DNA of 64,000 bases from Phocaeicola_A sp045647865 (GCA_045647865.1 JAZRMW010000024.1:1-64000); one strand, 5' to 3'; counted from the first letter of the stretch, positions 52,227 to 62,028 are shown. Notes: generated from the sequence alone by a model not told the origin. Numbers and translations: made by a program.

Positions 52227-53882
52227 TCAACCATTATCGTTTTTCCGAATCTCTACACGACGGATTTTACCACTGATAGTCTTTGGCAATTCATTCACAA
52301 ACTCAATGACACGCGGATACTTATAAGGAGCCGTCACACGTTTCACATGATCCTGCAATTCCTTGACCAGTTCGTCACCGGCTTTATCCTTGTAATCTTT
52401 GGAAAGGATAATAGTAGCCTTTACCACCTGCCCACGAATTTCATCAGGCACACCTGTGATGGCACATTCAACAACAGCCGGATGGGTCATCAATGCACTT
52501 TCCACTTCGAAGGGACCGATACGGTATCCTGAACTCTTGATCACATCGTCAGCACGGCCAACAAACCAATAGTAACCATCTTGGTCACGCCAAGCTACAT
52601 CGCCCGTATAATAAACTCCGTCGCGCCAGACATCCTCTGTCTTTTCGGGATTACGGAAATACTCCTTGAAAAGTCCTAATGGTTTGCCTTTGTCGGTACG
52701 GATAACAATCTGTCCCTGTTCACCATCTTCTGCAGAACGTCCGTCAGGAGTCAACAAGTCAATATCATACTGCGGATTGGGCACACCCATACTTCCCGGT
52801 TTTGGATCCATCCAAGGGAAAGTAGCCAAAGTCAGAGTTGTTTCTGTCTGTCCGAACCCTTCCATCAACCGGATACCGGTAAGTTCCTTGAAGGTATCGT
52901 ACACCGCACCATTCAACGCTTCACCAGCAGTGGTACAATATTCCAACGAAGAAAGGTCGAACTTGCGCAAATCCTCGCGAATCAAAAAACGGTAAATGGT
53001 AGGAGGTGCACACAAGGAGGTAATGCGATGCTGTTCAATCTTATGCAAAATATCAGCAGGAGTAAACTTCTCATGGTCATAGACAAAAATATTGGCACCA
53101 GCGAACCACTGTCCATAAAGTTTTCCCCAAACAGCCTTTCCCCAACCTGTATCGGCAATGGTCAGATGTAGGCTTCCTTCGTGCAGATGATGCCACAGAT
53201 ACCCTGTGCTGATATGTCCAAGCGGATAGGTAAAATCGTGGGCAACCATCTTAGGTTCGCCAGTAGTACCCGAGGTAAAATACATCAGCATAACATCATC
53301 ATTGGTATTCACGCTAACAGGACGCACAAAAGCTGGTGCAGTTTCTATTCCCTCTTGGAAATGGCTGAACCCTTCGGGGTATTCTGGACCTACGCTGACA
53401 ACAGCCTGTACCGAGGGGCACTCAGGAAGTGCTGCGGTTATATGGTCAGTAATGACACTTTCTCCTGCAGCGACAATGGCCTTGATGTCGGCAGCGTTAC
53501 AACGATAGACAATATCCTTCTTCGTCAACAAGTGTGTAGCAGGAATCACCACTGCCCCCAGTTTATGCAGTGCAAGAATCGAGAACCAAAACTCATAACG
53601 ACGCTTCAGGATAAGCATCACAGGGTCACCTTTACCGATACCGAGTGTTTGAAAGTAAGATGCTGTGCGGTCGGTCTCGCGTTTCATATCCGCAAACGTA
53701 AACTGTCGCACTTCGCCGTGATCATTCGTCCACAAAAGAGCCTTTTTGTCGGGTTGCTCAGCGGCATACACATCCACTACATCATATGCAAAGTTAAAAT
53801 TCTCGGGCACATTGATGTGCATATTCTTTATGTAATCCTCTTGCGAAGTAAATACAGTCTGTCTTAAAAATCTCTCAATCAT
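52227..53882 (-). CDS. Acyl-CoA synthetase (AMP-forming, medium-chain/acetate type)
   Basis: 551 residues of the ANL superfamily. The motifs are YFTSGTTGEPKMVAHDF (P-loop), EGFGQTETTL (A5), YYTGDVAWRDQDGYYWFVGR (A7/A8) and KTISGKIRR with the catalytic Lys. The sequence resembles AcsA/medium-chain acyl-CoA synthetases. It is the last gene of a proC-regulator-synthetase run. Confidence 0.9.
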   Translation of the reverse strand: MIERFLRQTVFTSQEDYIKNMHINVPENFNFAYDVVDVYAAEQPDKKALLWTNDHGEVRQFTFADMKRETDRTASYFQTLGIGKGDPVMLILKRRYEFWFSILALHKLGAVVIPATHLLTKKDIVYRCNAADIKAIVAAGESVITDHITAALPECPSVQAVVSVGPEYPEGFSHFQEGIETAPAFVRPVSVNTNDDVMLMYFTSGTTGEPKMVAHDFTYPLGHISTGYLWHHLHEGSLHLTIADTGWGKAVWGKLYGQWFAGANIFVYDHEKFTPADILHKIEQHRITSLCAPPTIYRFLIREDLRKFDLSSLEYCTTAGEALNGAVYDTFKELTGIRLMEGFGQTETTLTLATFPWMDPKPGSMGVPNPQYDIDLLTPDGRSAEDGEQGQIVIRTDKGKPLGLFKEYFRNPEKTEDVWRDGVYYTGDVAWRDQDGYYWFVGRADDVIKSSGYRIGPFEVESALMTHPAVVECAITGVPDEIRGQVVKATIILSKDYKDKAGDELVKELQDHVKRVTAPYKYPRVIEFVNELPKTISGKIRRVEIRKNDNG

Positions 53883-53906
53883 TTTTTCTTTCTTAACGAT
53901 ATATTC

Positions 53907-54461
53907 TTACATGATAGCAGCCAAAAATCTTACCGGTTTTCCATCAAGAGCCTTCATTGCATGAGGCTGAAGTGAATCAAAATAAAGGCTGTCACCTGGA
54001 TTGAGAATAATTTCCTTGCCGGCTAAATTCACCAACAAACGACCTTCGAGAATATAACTGATTTCCTGTCCGGAATGACTGTTTAAATGAAGCGGGGCAT
54101 CATCATCCTTCGGTTCCACTGTAACAATAAAGGGATCTATCTTACGATCACGAAAACCTGATGCCAAAGCCTCATACTTGTATGCCTTACTACGTTCTAC
54201 AGAGACACCTTTTCCTGCACGAGTCAAGAAGTAAGAACTCATTTTAGGCTCTTCACCAAACATCAGAACATCCAGTGTTATATCATAACGACGAGCAATC
54301 ATTTGCAATGCGCTCACAGAGATATCCTGTGAGCCACTCTCCATAGCCCGATATTCATCCACAGTCAAATTGCAGCTTTCAGCTACGTCCTGCTCAGTCA
54401 ATTCCAACACATCACGCAAACCACGCAAACGTGCAGCAATCTGTTTAATTTGATCATTCAT
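53907..54461 (-). CDS. XRE-family regulator with C-terminal cupin domain
   Basis: 184 residues: an N-terminal helix-turn-helix (LELTEQDVAESCNLTVDEYR, 20-60) and a C-terminal cupin (SGQEISYILEGRLLVNLAGK; LNPGDSLYFDSLQPHAMKAL). Regulators of this form commonly sit next to acyl-CoA synthetase genes in Bacteroides and probably sense a small molecule. It is 24 bases upstream of the synthetase gene. Confidence 0.88.
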   Translation of the reverse strand: MNDQIKQIAARLRGLRDVLELTEQDVAESCNLTVDEYRAMESGSQDISVSALQMIARRYDITLDVLMFGEEPKMSSYFLTRAGKGVSVERSKAYKYEALASGFRDRKIDPFIVTVEPKDDDAPLHLNSHSGQEISYILEGRLLVNLAGKEIILNPGDSLYFDSLQPHAMKALDGKPVRFLAAIM

Positions 54462-54503
54462 GATTATTCTTGATTTATTTATTATTTCCTTTATTCTTTT
54501 ATT

Positions 54504-55277
54504 CTATCGGCTCGCCTTCATAGCCTTGATAATGGCCGAAGTAAAACCGGCATGCTCCAGTTCATTGATACCCTTGATGGTTATTCCTCCTGGAGTAGTC
54601 ACTTTGTCTATCTCCACCGATGGATGGGTGTCATTGTTGAGAATAAGCGCAGCCGCTCCCTTTACACTTTGGGCAACCATGCGTTGTGCATCCTTGGGAT
54701 AAAGTCCCATTTCTACACCAGCTTGCATCGCTGCTTGAATATACTTCAGGACATAAGCTATACCACACGAAGTTAGTGCTGTAGTAGCAGCTATCTGACT
54801 TTCTGGCACTAACATAGCCAAACCCATTTCATTAAAGATTTCCACCATCAACCGCTCGTGCTCAGGTGTTGCCTGCCAGCTGGCAATAAGGGTCATGCTC
54901 TCCAATTGCGACATGGCTGTATTGGGAACCAAACGGAACATGGTCAGTTCAGGAGCAGCCGTATATTCCACCAACTGTTCAAAACTGACACCTGCAGCCA
55001 CAGAAACCAACACTTGTTGAGATTGCAATGGCAACTCAGCCAACACAGTCTTCATCAACCACGGTTTAACGGCAACAATCACAAAATCGGCTTCGCTGAC
55101 CGCTGCACGATTATCAGTCATTACAGTCATTTGAGGATATTCCTGCTGCAACTGCTGCAACATTTTTTCTGAAGGATCAGATACGGTAATGTCCGATTCA
55201 CCGATTATTGTTCCTTTCGCCAATCCACGGGCTATAGCCCCTCCCATGTTTCCGGCACCGATAATTGTTACTTTCAT
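54504..55277 (-). CDS. proC: Pyrroline-5-carboxylate reductase
   Basis: 257 residues. The N-terminal NADPH motif IIGAGNMGGAIARGL, the VAVKPW motif and the C-terminal signature VTTPGGITIKGINELEHAGF are present. It completes proline synthesis with the proB/proA genes about 5-9 kb away. A -7 box TATCTTTG is at 55307-55314 on the minus strand. Confidence 0.95.
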   Translation of the reverse strand: MKVTIIGAGNMGGAIARGLAKGTIIGESDITVSDPSEKMLQQLQQEYPQMTVMTDNRAAVSEADFVIVAVKPWLMKTVLAELPLQSQQVLVSVAAGVSFEQLVEYTAAPELTMFRLVPNTAMSQLESMTLIASWQATPEHERLMVEIFNEMGLAMLVPESQIAATTALTSCGIAYVLKYIQAAMQAGVEMGLYPKDAQRMVAQSVKGAAALILNNDTHPSVEIDKVTTPGGITIKGINELEHAGFTSAIIKAMKASR

Positions 55278-55306
55278 TGAATTTTATTTCCTTAAATAAA
55301 CGGTTG

Positions 55307-55314
55307 CAAAGATA
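55307..55314 (-). promoter_or_regulatory. Promoter -7 box of proC
   Basis: The minus-strand TATCTTTG lies 30 bases before the proC start codon. Confidence 0.7.
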
Positions 55315-55429
55315 CAGAAATACGCGCGTTTCTGCTTACATTATTCAATAAAAACATGCAAAAACATAGAAAAAAGTACATTAATCGTTCTATTATCCAC
55401 ATTTACTTTCTTTATTTTGAAAAAAAAGC

Positions 55430-55437
55430 TACATTTG
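55430..55437 (+). promoter_or_regulatory. Promoter of the AAA ATPase-DUF4435 pair
   Basis: TACATTTG with TTTC 19 bases upstream (55407-55410), 26 bases before the ATPase ATG. Confidence 0.65.
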
Positions 55438-55462
55438 CAGACAAGTTAAAGAACCATCCATT

Positions 55463-56281
55463 ATGAAGAAGTTTGCTGACTATATCCAACGGATAGAAAT
55501 CAAAGCCCTTTGGGGAAAGAAGAATATTGTATGGAACCTGCGTCCCGACGTAAACATCCTAAGTGGCATCAACGGTATTGGGAAAAGCACCATCCTAAAC
55601 CAATCAGTACGCTCATTGGACGTATTGGACAATCAGGCATTCAATACAGGGACAGCCACTGTCAAGATGGTGTTCCATCCTGCGGATGCTACGGCCATCC
55701 ACTTCGATGTGATACGCAGTTTCGACCGTCCACTGCTTCACGGCGACTTGTTGGAAAAGATGGCAGACAAAAATGTGAAGACAGAGTTGGACTGGCAACT
55801 CTACCGACTACAACGCCGATACCTGGACTATCAAGTAAACGTGGGAAACCGCATCATTGAGCAGTTGACCAGCGGGACTCCTGAAGGACAGACACAGGCG
55901 GCCCTTTTGTCGATACCCAAGAAACAGTTTCAGGATATGGTGGACGAGCTCTTTAGCGAAACGGACAAACGCATCATACGACAGAGCAACGAAATTATGT
56001 TCGAACAGGATGGCGAGACTCTCTATCCCTACCAACTTTCATCGGGAGAAAAACAATTGTTGGTCATCCTGCTGACGGTGCTCGTGCAGGACGGACAACC
56101 TTGCGTACTATTTATGGACGAACCGGAAGTGAGCCTACACATCGAATGGCAGCAACGCCTCATCAACTTAATCCGCCGACTGAATAACAACGTACAGATA
56201 ATCCTTACCACCCACTCACCCGCTGTCATCATGAACGGATGGCAGGATGCTGTAACTGAAGTAAGTGACATTACGGAATAA
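55463..56281 (+). CDS. AAA (ABC-type) ATPase, AriA-like
   Basis: 272 residues. Walker A GINGIGKS (35-42), ABC signature LSSGEKQ (192-198), Walker B VLFMDEP with Glu220, and a His-loop THSPAV. The domain is compact with a short insert (about 90-180), smaller than the AriA proteins I recall. It is followed 41 bases later by a DUF4435 gene, the same gene order as AriA-AriB of PARIS defence systems. A housekeeping role is also possible because it sits beside rplS. Confidence 0.82.
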   Translation: MKKFADYIQRIEIKALWGKKNIVWNLRPDVNILSGINGIGKSTILNQSVRSLDVLDNQAFNTGTATVKMVFHPADATAIHFDVIRSFDRPLLHGDLLEKMADKNVKTELDWQLYRLQRRYLDYQVNVGNRIIEQLTSGTPEGQTQAALLSIPKKQFQDMVDELFSETDKRIIRQSNEIMFEQDGETLYPYQLSSGEKQLLVILLTVLVQDGQPCVLFMDEPEVSLHIEWQQRLINLIRRLNNNVQIILTTHSPAVIMNGWQDAVTEVSDITE

Positions 56282-56322
56282 TAAGCTTTTAGGAGAATTC
56301 GTATCTCACGAGCGTATAAATT

Positions 56323-57351
56323 ATGAGCAAAAGACTCGCAGACAACATCACTTCGCAATACATCGCGGCAGCTAACCTGTTGCGACCGAAGAAGGCACGG
56401 AAGAAAATCGTGGCTTATGTAGAAAGCTACGATGACATCTTCTTCTGGCGTTCGCTGTTGAGCGAATTTGAAGACGAGGAATACTACTTCGAAGTGATGC
56501 TGCCCTCTTCTGACTCATTAGTCAAAGGCAAGAAAGCTGCATTGATGAACCGATTGGGAAGCGGATTGGGACAAAACATGATTGCCTGTGTAGATGCCGA
56601 CTATGATTATCTGTTACAAGGAGCGACCAGCACTTCCCGACAAATTATTCACAGCCGATACGTACTTCACACCCATGCATATGCCATCGAGAATTACCAA
56701 TGTTATGCCGAAAGCCTGCATGAAGCATGTGTAATGGCCACACTGAATGACCACACGGTGATAGACATCCCTGCATTCATGCGAATCTATTCACAGACTA
56801 TATTCCCGCTCTTCACCTGGTCTGTCTGGTTCTACCGCAAACGGATACTGAACAAGTTCTCCATCACCGACTTTAACAATACCGTATCATTGGACAACGT
56901 CAACCTTCGCCAACCAGAAAGTGCATTGAACAACGTCGCTGCCCGCGTACGCCACAAACTGAACTGGTTGGAAAACCGTTTTTCACGCGTCCGGAACGAA
57001 GTGAAGCAACTTCAAGAGGAACTGCAAGAACTGGGAGTCACCCCCGAGACCACCTACCTCTTCATCCAAGGTCACAATCTCTTTGAAAATGTCGTCCTAA
57101 AACTGCTTCACCCCATCTGTGCCCAACTGCGCCGCGAGCGGGAACTGGAAATCAAGATACTCGCCGAACACAACCAACAGATGCAGAACGAACTGACCTG
57201 CTACCAACACAGTCAGGCAGGCATCGACTTCATCCTACGCAAGAATACAGGATACAAAGATGCTCCCCTTTATCAAACTTTACGCAGCGATGTACAGCGT
57301 TTTCTTGACGGATTGCACCCCCAAAAGGACAAAAATCAGTCCAATCCATAA
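56323..57351 (+). CDS. DUF4435 Toprim-like protein, AriB-like
   Basis: 342 residues. The N-terminal domain shows the DUF4435/Toprim pattern: Glu34 in IVAYVESYDDIFFW and the DxD motif at 91-93 (CVDADYD), which in Toprim nucleases bind metal. A helical C-terminal region (220-300, with RVRNEVKQLQEELQELGV) may be a coiled coil. In PARIS the DUF4435 protein is the tRNA-cutting effector released by the ATPase. That function here is inferred from the pair only. Confidence 0.75.
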   Translation: MSKRLADNITSQYIAAANLLRPKKARKKIVAYVESYDDIFFWRSLLSEFEDEEYYFEVMLPSSDSLVKGKKAALMNRLGSGLGQNMIACVDADYDYLLQGATSTSRQIIHSRYVLHTHAYAIENYQCYAESLHEACVMATLNDHTVIDIPAFMRIYSQTIFPLFTWSVWFYRKRILNKFSITDFNNTVSLDNVNLRQPESALNNVAARVRHKLNWLENRFSRVRNEVKQLQEELQELGVTPETTYLFIQGHNLFENVVLKLLHPICAQLRRERELEIKILAEHNQQMQNELTCYQHSQAGIDFILRKNTGYKDAPLYQTLRSDVQRFLDGLHPQKDKNQSNP

Positions 57352-57486
57352 AAAACCGCACCCAAAACCTTGGCTATGTGCCAAATAATTAGTTACTTTG
57401 CACCCGCTTTCGCGCAATCGCTGTCAAAAGTAGTGTGATTTGATATGTTGCGTAGTAACGATAAACAATTTAATAACAAATTAACA

Positions 57487-57840
57487 ATGGATTTAATTAA
57501 AATTGCTGAAGAAGCATTTGCTACCGGTAAGGAGCATCCCGCATTCAAAGCTGGTGACACTGTAACCGTAGCATACCGTATCGTTGAAGGTAACAAGGAG
57601 CGTGTACAGTTGTATCGCGGTGTTGTTATCAAGATTGCAGGTCACGGAACCAAAAAGCGTTTCACCGTGCGCAAGATGTCAGGAACTGTAGGTGTAGAGC
57701 GTATCTTCCCCCTCGAGTCTCCGGCAATCGACAGCATCACTGTCAACAAAGTTGGTAAGGTTCGTCGTGCTAAGTTGTACTACTTGCGCAAACTTACCGG
57801 CAAGAAGGCCAGAATTGCAGAAAAGCGCGTTAACGCGTAA
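57487..57840 (+). CDS. rplS: 50S ribosomal protein L19
   Basis: 117 residues from MDLIKIAEEAFA. The body FKAGDTVTVAYRIVEGNKER, LYRGVVIKIAGHGTKKRFTV and RVFPLESPAIDSI-type segment (RIFPLESPAIDSI) are standard L19. The longer in-frame start at 57445 adds 14 residues not seen in the family. Its leader contains a near-consensus TTACTTTG box near 57393. Confidence 0.96.
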   Translation: MDLIKIAEEAFATGKEHPAFKAGDTVTVAYRIVEGNKERVQLYRGVVIKIAGHGTKKRFTVRKMSGTVGVERIFPLESPAIDSITVNKVGKVRRAKLYYLRKLTGKKARIAEKRVNA

Positions 57841-57865
57841 TCATAACGAACTGGTTAAAGACAAA

Positions 57866-57900
57866 GAGAGGGCGCATCCGATGGATGCGCCCTCTCTCGT
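57866..57900. terminator. Terminator after rplS, also faces rhaM
   Basis: GAGAGGGCGCATCC and its complement GGATGCGCCCTCTC surround a short GAT-type loop and run into CGTTATTATC. It sits between the convergent rplS and rhaM genes. Confidence 0.88.
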
Positions 57901-57922
57901 TATTATCTTCTACATTAGATTT

Positions 57923-58237
57923 TTAATCCATATGGAACACTTCCGGCAGAGGAATGGAAACAGGAGAATTATCGGGGTTCACCTCCATGATATCAGCCAT
58001 ATAGTCCCACCATTTTTGTACGATAGGATTGGTTCCCATGTCTTGTGAAGATTCTTCACCCTTTGTTTTTTGGAAAGCGAACAAGATATTGGTATCCTTA
58101 TCCCAATAAATGGAGTAATCATATACCCCATTCTTAGAAAGTAACTCTTTCAATTCGGGCCAAATAGCTGCGTGACGTCTCTCATACTCTTCCTCGAAGC
58201 CCGGCTTCAGGAACATTTTGAATGCTTCTCTTTTCAT
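57923..58237 (-). CDS. rhaM: L-rhamnose mutarotase
   Basis: 104 residues. FKMFLKPGFEEEYERRHAAI, NGVYDYSIYWDKDTNILFAF and the Trp-rich end VQKWWDYMADIMEVNPDNSP are the RhaM signature, with the catalytic His/Tyr/Trp-Trp set. It interconverts anomers of L-rhamnose released from pectin. It is the 3'-most gene of the rhamnogalacturonan cluster. Confidence 0.92.
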   Translation of the reverse strand: MKREAFKMFLKPGFEEEYERRHAAIWPELKELLSKNGVYDYSIYWDKDTNILFAFQKTKGEESSQDMGTNPIVQKWWDYMADIMEVNPDNSPVSIPLPEVFHMD

Positions 58238-58350
58238 GATTTCAATTTCTTGATTTTAGTTAACAATGTATTTACAATGAATGAGAGCTATTCCTGGCTC
58301 CATTGGCTCCATTTGTCATGGTTTCCAAGAATAGCCCAAACGGTCGAAGT

Positions 58351-59778
58351 TTACAGTATTGGTTTATCCACATTTCCTTCGTGGAATATAGCTCTGTCAG
58401 TCTTCTGTTCGGTACGGTAGAACTGTACGGCACTGTCGTTCATCTTAGGATGCTGTGTTTTCAGCAAATTGATGATTTCGGCACCGGCCCAGATGACAGG
58501 ACCATAACCATGAGCGGCCATTTTGTGTACGGGACGATAGTAGTAGAATGCAGGGTCAAAGGCCATACCGGTACCCACACATGTGCCACCTACCTGACCT
58601 TGTTCGTCAATCTGTGTTGTCACTCCATGCCATGCAAGCAGGGCTACCGGGCCATAGGTCATCGCATCCAACCATCCTTTATTGATACCGTGAGCTATGC
58701 AATAGGCATAGATAGCCGTGGCCGAGGTCTCCAGATAAGAGTCGTTACGGTCAAGCAACTGATGCCAAAGTCCTTCGCCACTCTGGAGGGCTGCCAATCC
58801 GCGTACATGTTCACGATAAAGTGCCATGATTTCGTTGCGTTTAGGATAGTTCTCGGGCAACACATCAAGCACCTCACACATGGTAAGAATGGCCCAACCA
58901 TTGGCACGTCCCCAATGGAATGCGGGATGATCCTCCATGCTCTCTACCCATCCGTGACGGAAGAGTTTCTTTTCGGGCACCCACATGCGGTCTGCAAACT
59001 GAAGTACTTGACGCACAGCCTCGGCCTGATAACGCGGCTGTTCATCGCCGGCAATCACCGAATACCAAGCTACCGGCGGAATACCCATGAACATGTCGTC
59101 GAGCCACAATGTGTTATAGAAAGGACGTGTACGGGCAAAGGTGCCGTCAGCCAGACGGTATTCGCCATTCATGATGTAGTTGATATAGTTTTCAATCAAC
59201 GGAGTGAGTTTCAATGAAGGGTCTTTCAACTGTGCCTTCACCATAGCGGCACATACGGCACCGGCATCGTCCAAAGCATGAGGGTCAAGAATCTGGCGCA
59301 TCTGACCATCAATACGTCCCTCCTTTTCATGGATAGCCTTGAAATAAGGGGCCACCTCAGCCAAGAAGCTGAAGCGCTTGGTCACATATTCCATATAGGC
59401 TTGGTCACCGGTTGCTTCTGCGGCTGCCAACATTGCCGAATAGGTAACTCCCCACTCATAGCTGGCCAATCGGAAAGTGCCACGTTCAAGTTGGGCATCA
59501 GCACCCATGTTGGCATAATCGGTGATGGTCTCACCCGTCTTCTTGTCCACCACACGGGTTGGAGTACAAGACTCCAGATAGTTGAGCACCCGATCCATGT
59601 GTGCCTTCACCTCTTCCACAGAGCCTACTCCATAAGGAGTGTTGTAGTCTGGTTTCATCAGATGTAAAGGTGTATTCGAATCGTTGATGACAACCTCCTC
59701 GCCACCATTATCTTGCGGAGCGCTACATGCTCCCAACATAGCCATTAGGGCAGCAACGCCCCATATTCTGCGTTTCAT
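58351..59778 (-). CDS. GH88/GH105-type unsaturated rhamnogalacturonyl hydrolase (lipoprotein)
   Basis: 475 residues with a lipobox (MLGACSAP, Cys18). The alpha/alpha-barrel signature sequences TRPFYNTLWLDDMFMGIPPV, HWGRANGWAILTMCEVLDVL and ALQSGEGLWHQLLDRNDSYL match YteR/YesR-like enzymes, with the catalytic Asp of LDD. These remove the unsaturated galacturonosyl end left by rhamnogalacturonan lyases. It fits the neighbouring PL11 lyase. Confidence 0.9.
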   Translation of the reverse strand: MKRRIWGVAALMAMLGACSAPQDNGGEEVVINDSNTPLHLMKPDYNTPYGVGSVEEVKAHMDRVLNYLESCTPTRVVDKKTGETITDYANMGADAQLERGTFRLASYEWGVTYSAMLAAAEATGDQAYMEYVTKRFSFLAEVAPYFKAIHEKEGRIDGQMRQILDPHALDDAGAVCAAMVKAQLKDPSLKLTPLIENYINYIMNGEYRLADGTFARTRPFYNTLWLDDMFMGIPPVAWYSVIAGDEQPRYQAEAVRQVLQFADRMWVPEKKLFRHGWVESMEDHPAFHWGRANGWAILTMCEVLDVLPENYPKRNEIMALYREHVRGLAALQSGEGLWHQLLDRNDSYLETSATAIYAYCIAHGINKGWLDAMTYGPVALLAWHGVTTQIDEQGQVGGTCVGTGMAFDPAFYYYRPVHKMAAHGYGPVIWAGAEIINLLKTQHPKMNDSAVQFYRTEQKTDRAIFHEGNVDKPIL

Positions 59779-59794
59779 GTCTTAATTAGTTTTT

Positions 59795-59979
59795 AGTGAT
59801 GTGTAAAAAATAATATGCTTCATTTTAGTGACGTGTAATAATGCTATCATAATAAGTTCTTTTTGCATCTTTTCTCCTTTTTCATCAGTCACATAGCCCG
59901 CTATGCTCCCTCTTCAAAAGAAGAAAATATGCTAAAAATAACTTTTAAACTGATGCACCTTATTTTTTTACACATCACT
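59795..59979. repeat. Long-range inverted repeat in the GH105-PL11 gap
   Basis: AGTGATGTGTAAAAAATAA (59795-59813) and its complement with one extra base (59960-59979) flank almost the whole gap. A degenerate extra copy (AGTGACGTGTAATAATG) follows the left arm. No gene in between. Confidence 0.7.
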
Positions 59980-59985
59980 TATATG

Positions 59986-62028
59986 TTATTTCTTGATTTC
60001 AAATCCGCGGAAGATTCCCTCCTTCAAGTCAGAGCCAAAATAGAACCCTTGTTGTGTCGGTTGGTTGTAAGCCACGTTCTGAGTGGCAATACTGATGCGG
60101 TAAACAGGGTCTTCAAGGAAGGTATGGAAACGGTATTCTGTCGGAATAGTAGAGACATAGAGACGCAAAGCAGAATTATCCTCGGTACGCAGGAGCACCT
60201 CTTCACGCCAGTCTCCCAAAATATCCGCATGGATACAGGGATTACTTTTACTACCATTGTTGCGCACTCCTTCCAAGGTCACCACCTCTTCACTCTTCTT
60301 GTTCTCCCAATTATACTTGAAGATACGGTTTCCGTCAAGCAGTTCACGTAACAGGTCGCCATCCCACCACACCGCCATGTTGCATGGCAGACGGCCGGGT
60401 TCTTCATTGATAAGTTCGCCCTTCACATTGCGGATACCTCCAGTAGCAAGCGACCACATCTCTACGCCCCATGAAGTGGGGTCAATGTCTGCAGCCATAC
60501 AACGGCCTACATCTTCGCCAGACTTGACTTGGAAGATGACTTTTCCTGTTGCTGCATCACGGAAAGAGGAACCGTCTTTTCTGTTTTCGTGACAATCCCA
60601 AACTTGCAGTTTTTCTGAATCAGGGAAAAATCCCATTAAATGCATGGCATCACCATGTCCCATTCCTGTAGTATAAAGTCCTTTACCATTATTATCTACA
60701 GCCATGGAGCCATAAATGATTTCATCGCATCCATCACCATCCACATCACCTACACGTAGGTTATGATTACCCTGTCCAGCATAGTTCTTGTTGCCCTTTT
60801 CGTTCGAATCGAACACCCAACGTTGTTTTAATTGTTTGCCGTCCCAATCAAAGGCCGCCAATACGGTGCGGGTGTAATATCCGCGGCACATGATGACGCT
60901 AGGGTGAACTCCGTCGAGGTAGGCCACACAAGCTAAATAGCGGTCAGAGCGGTTGGCCTTCGTATCGCCCCATCCTGCCAACTCTCCTCGTGCGGGCACA
61001 TAGTCGATGGTGCAGAGGGCCTCGCCTGTCAAGCCGCTGAATACGGTCAAATATTCATTGCCGGTCAAGATACGTCCTTGATTCTGGGGAGTAGGCATAC
61101 GGAAACCGCGACGTTGTTGCTGACCATTACGGTTTCTATTTCCTTGAGGCGGACGTTGTCCCTGCATCTCGGGGCGATTACCCTCGGCCCTCATCTGAGC
61201 CTGACGTTCCTTCATCATCTTTTCAAGCTCAATCATGCGTTGGTATTGGCCTACTGTGTCGCCATGTTCGCGCCAATCGGCATTGGCATCACCAATCACT
61301 TTACCCAATCCATCTATTGTACCATCACTCGTCTTCATCACCACCTCAGCACGATTGTCGCCATCAAGGTCATACACCATGAACTGGGTATAGTGGGCAC
61401 CGGCACGAATGTTTTTCCCTAAATCGATACGCCACAAGCGTTCACCTGTCAGACGGTAACAGTCGAAAAGGACATTGCCTGTGTAACCGTCGTGTGCATT
61501 GTCATGTGCATTGCTGGGGTCCCATTTGAGGATGATTTCATATTCGCCATCGCCATCTACATCACCGATGCTGGCATCGTTGGCACTATAGGTATAGGTC
61601 TGTCCTGATGGAGTCTTTCCATCCTCAGGCTTTTGCAGAGGGATATTCAGATATCCCACTCCTGCATTGGTTGCAAGGGAATATTTTCCATCCACATTAT
61701 GCGTTTCTGTCCCATTCACCACAGGGCGTACCTCATAGTTGGCAGCCTTACCACCCGCCTGTTTGTCCACCCACATGGTAGCGGCACCGGCCGGCACTGT
61801 TGCCACCCGCTGCCCGTCACGATAGATATTAAAGGCTGTTTCTACGGGGTCATTGGAAAGGTAGCGCCACGTAAGGCAAGTTTCCATTTCACTCTGGCGA
61901 ATAGCTACGACACCACGTCCTAATTCTTCGCGTTGTAATTTTGTAAAGTCGTACTTGGGTTGTGCATTGATGCCTAACGAAGCACCCACTATCAGCATGA
62001 GGCTGACAAGATTTCTTCTAATATTCAT
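59986..62028 (-). CDS. Rhamnogalacturonan lyase, PL11 (YesW/YesX-like)
   Basis: 680 residues from MNIRRNLVSLMLIVGASLGI, a signal peptide. The beta-propeller repeats with Ca-binding DxDGDGxxE-type loops are visible (IGDVDGDGEYEIILKWDPSN, VYDLDGDNRAEVVMKTSDGT, VGDVDGDGCDEIIYGSMAVD). A Gln/Arg/Asn/Pro-rich insert (about 285-320) interrupts the propeller. It cleaves the rhamnogalacturonan-I backbone by beta-elimination. The start at 62055 is too long for a normal signal peptide. Confidence 0.92.
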   Translation of the reverse strand: MNIRRNLVSLMLIVGASLGINAQPKYDFTKLQREELGRGVVAIRQSEMETCLTWRYLSNDPVETAFNIYRDGQRVATVPAGAATMWVDKQAGGKAANYEVRPVVNGTETHNVDGKYSLATNAGVGYLNIPLQKPEDGKTPSGQTYTYSANDASIGDVDGDGEYEIILKWDPSNAHDNAHDGYTGNVLFDCYRLTGERLWRIDLGKNIRAGAHYTQFMVYDLDGDNRAEVVMKTSDGTIDGLGKVIGDANADWREHGDTVGQYQRMIELEKMMKERQAQMRAEGNRPEMQGQRPPQGNRNRNGQQQRRGFRMPTPQNQGRILTGNEYLTVFSGLTGEALCTIDYVPARGELAGWGDTKANRSDRYLACVAYLDGVHPSVIMCRGYYTRTVLAAFDWDGKQLKQRWVFDSNEKGNKNYAGQGNHNLRVGDVDGDGCDEIIYGSMAVDNNGKGLYTTGMGHGDAMHLMGFFPDSEKLQVWDCHENRKDGSSFRDAATGKVIFQVKSGEDVGRCMAADIDPTSWGVEMWSLATGGIRNVKGELINEEPGRLPCNMAVWWDGDLLRELLDGNRIFKYNWENKKSEEVVTLEGVRNNGSKSNPCIHADILGDWREEVLLRTEDNSALRLYVSTIPTEYRFHTFLEDPVYRISIATQNVAYNQPTQQGFYFGSDLKEGIFRGFEIKK

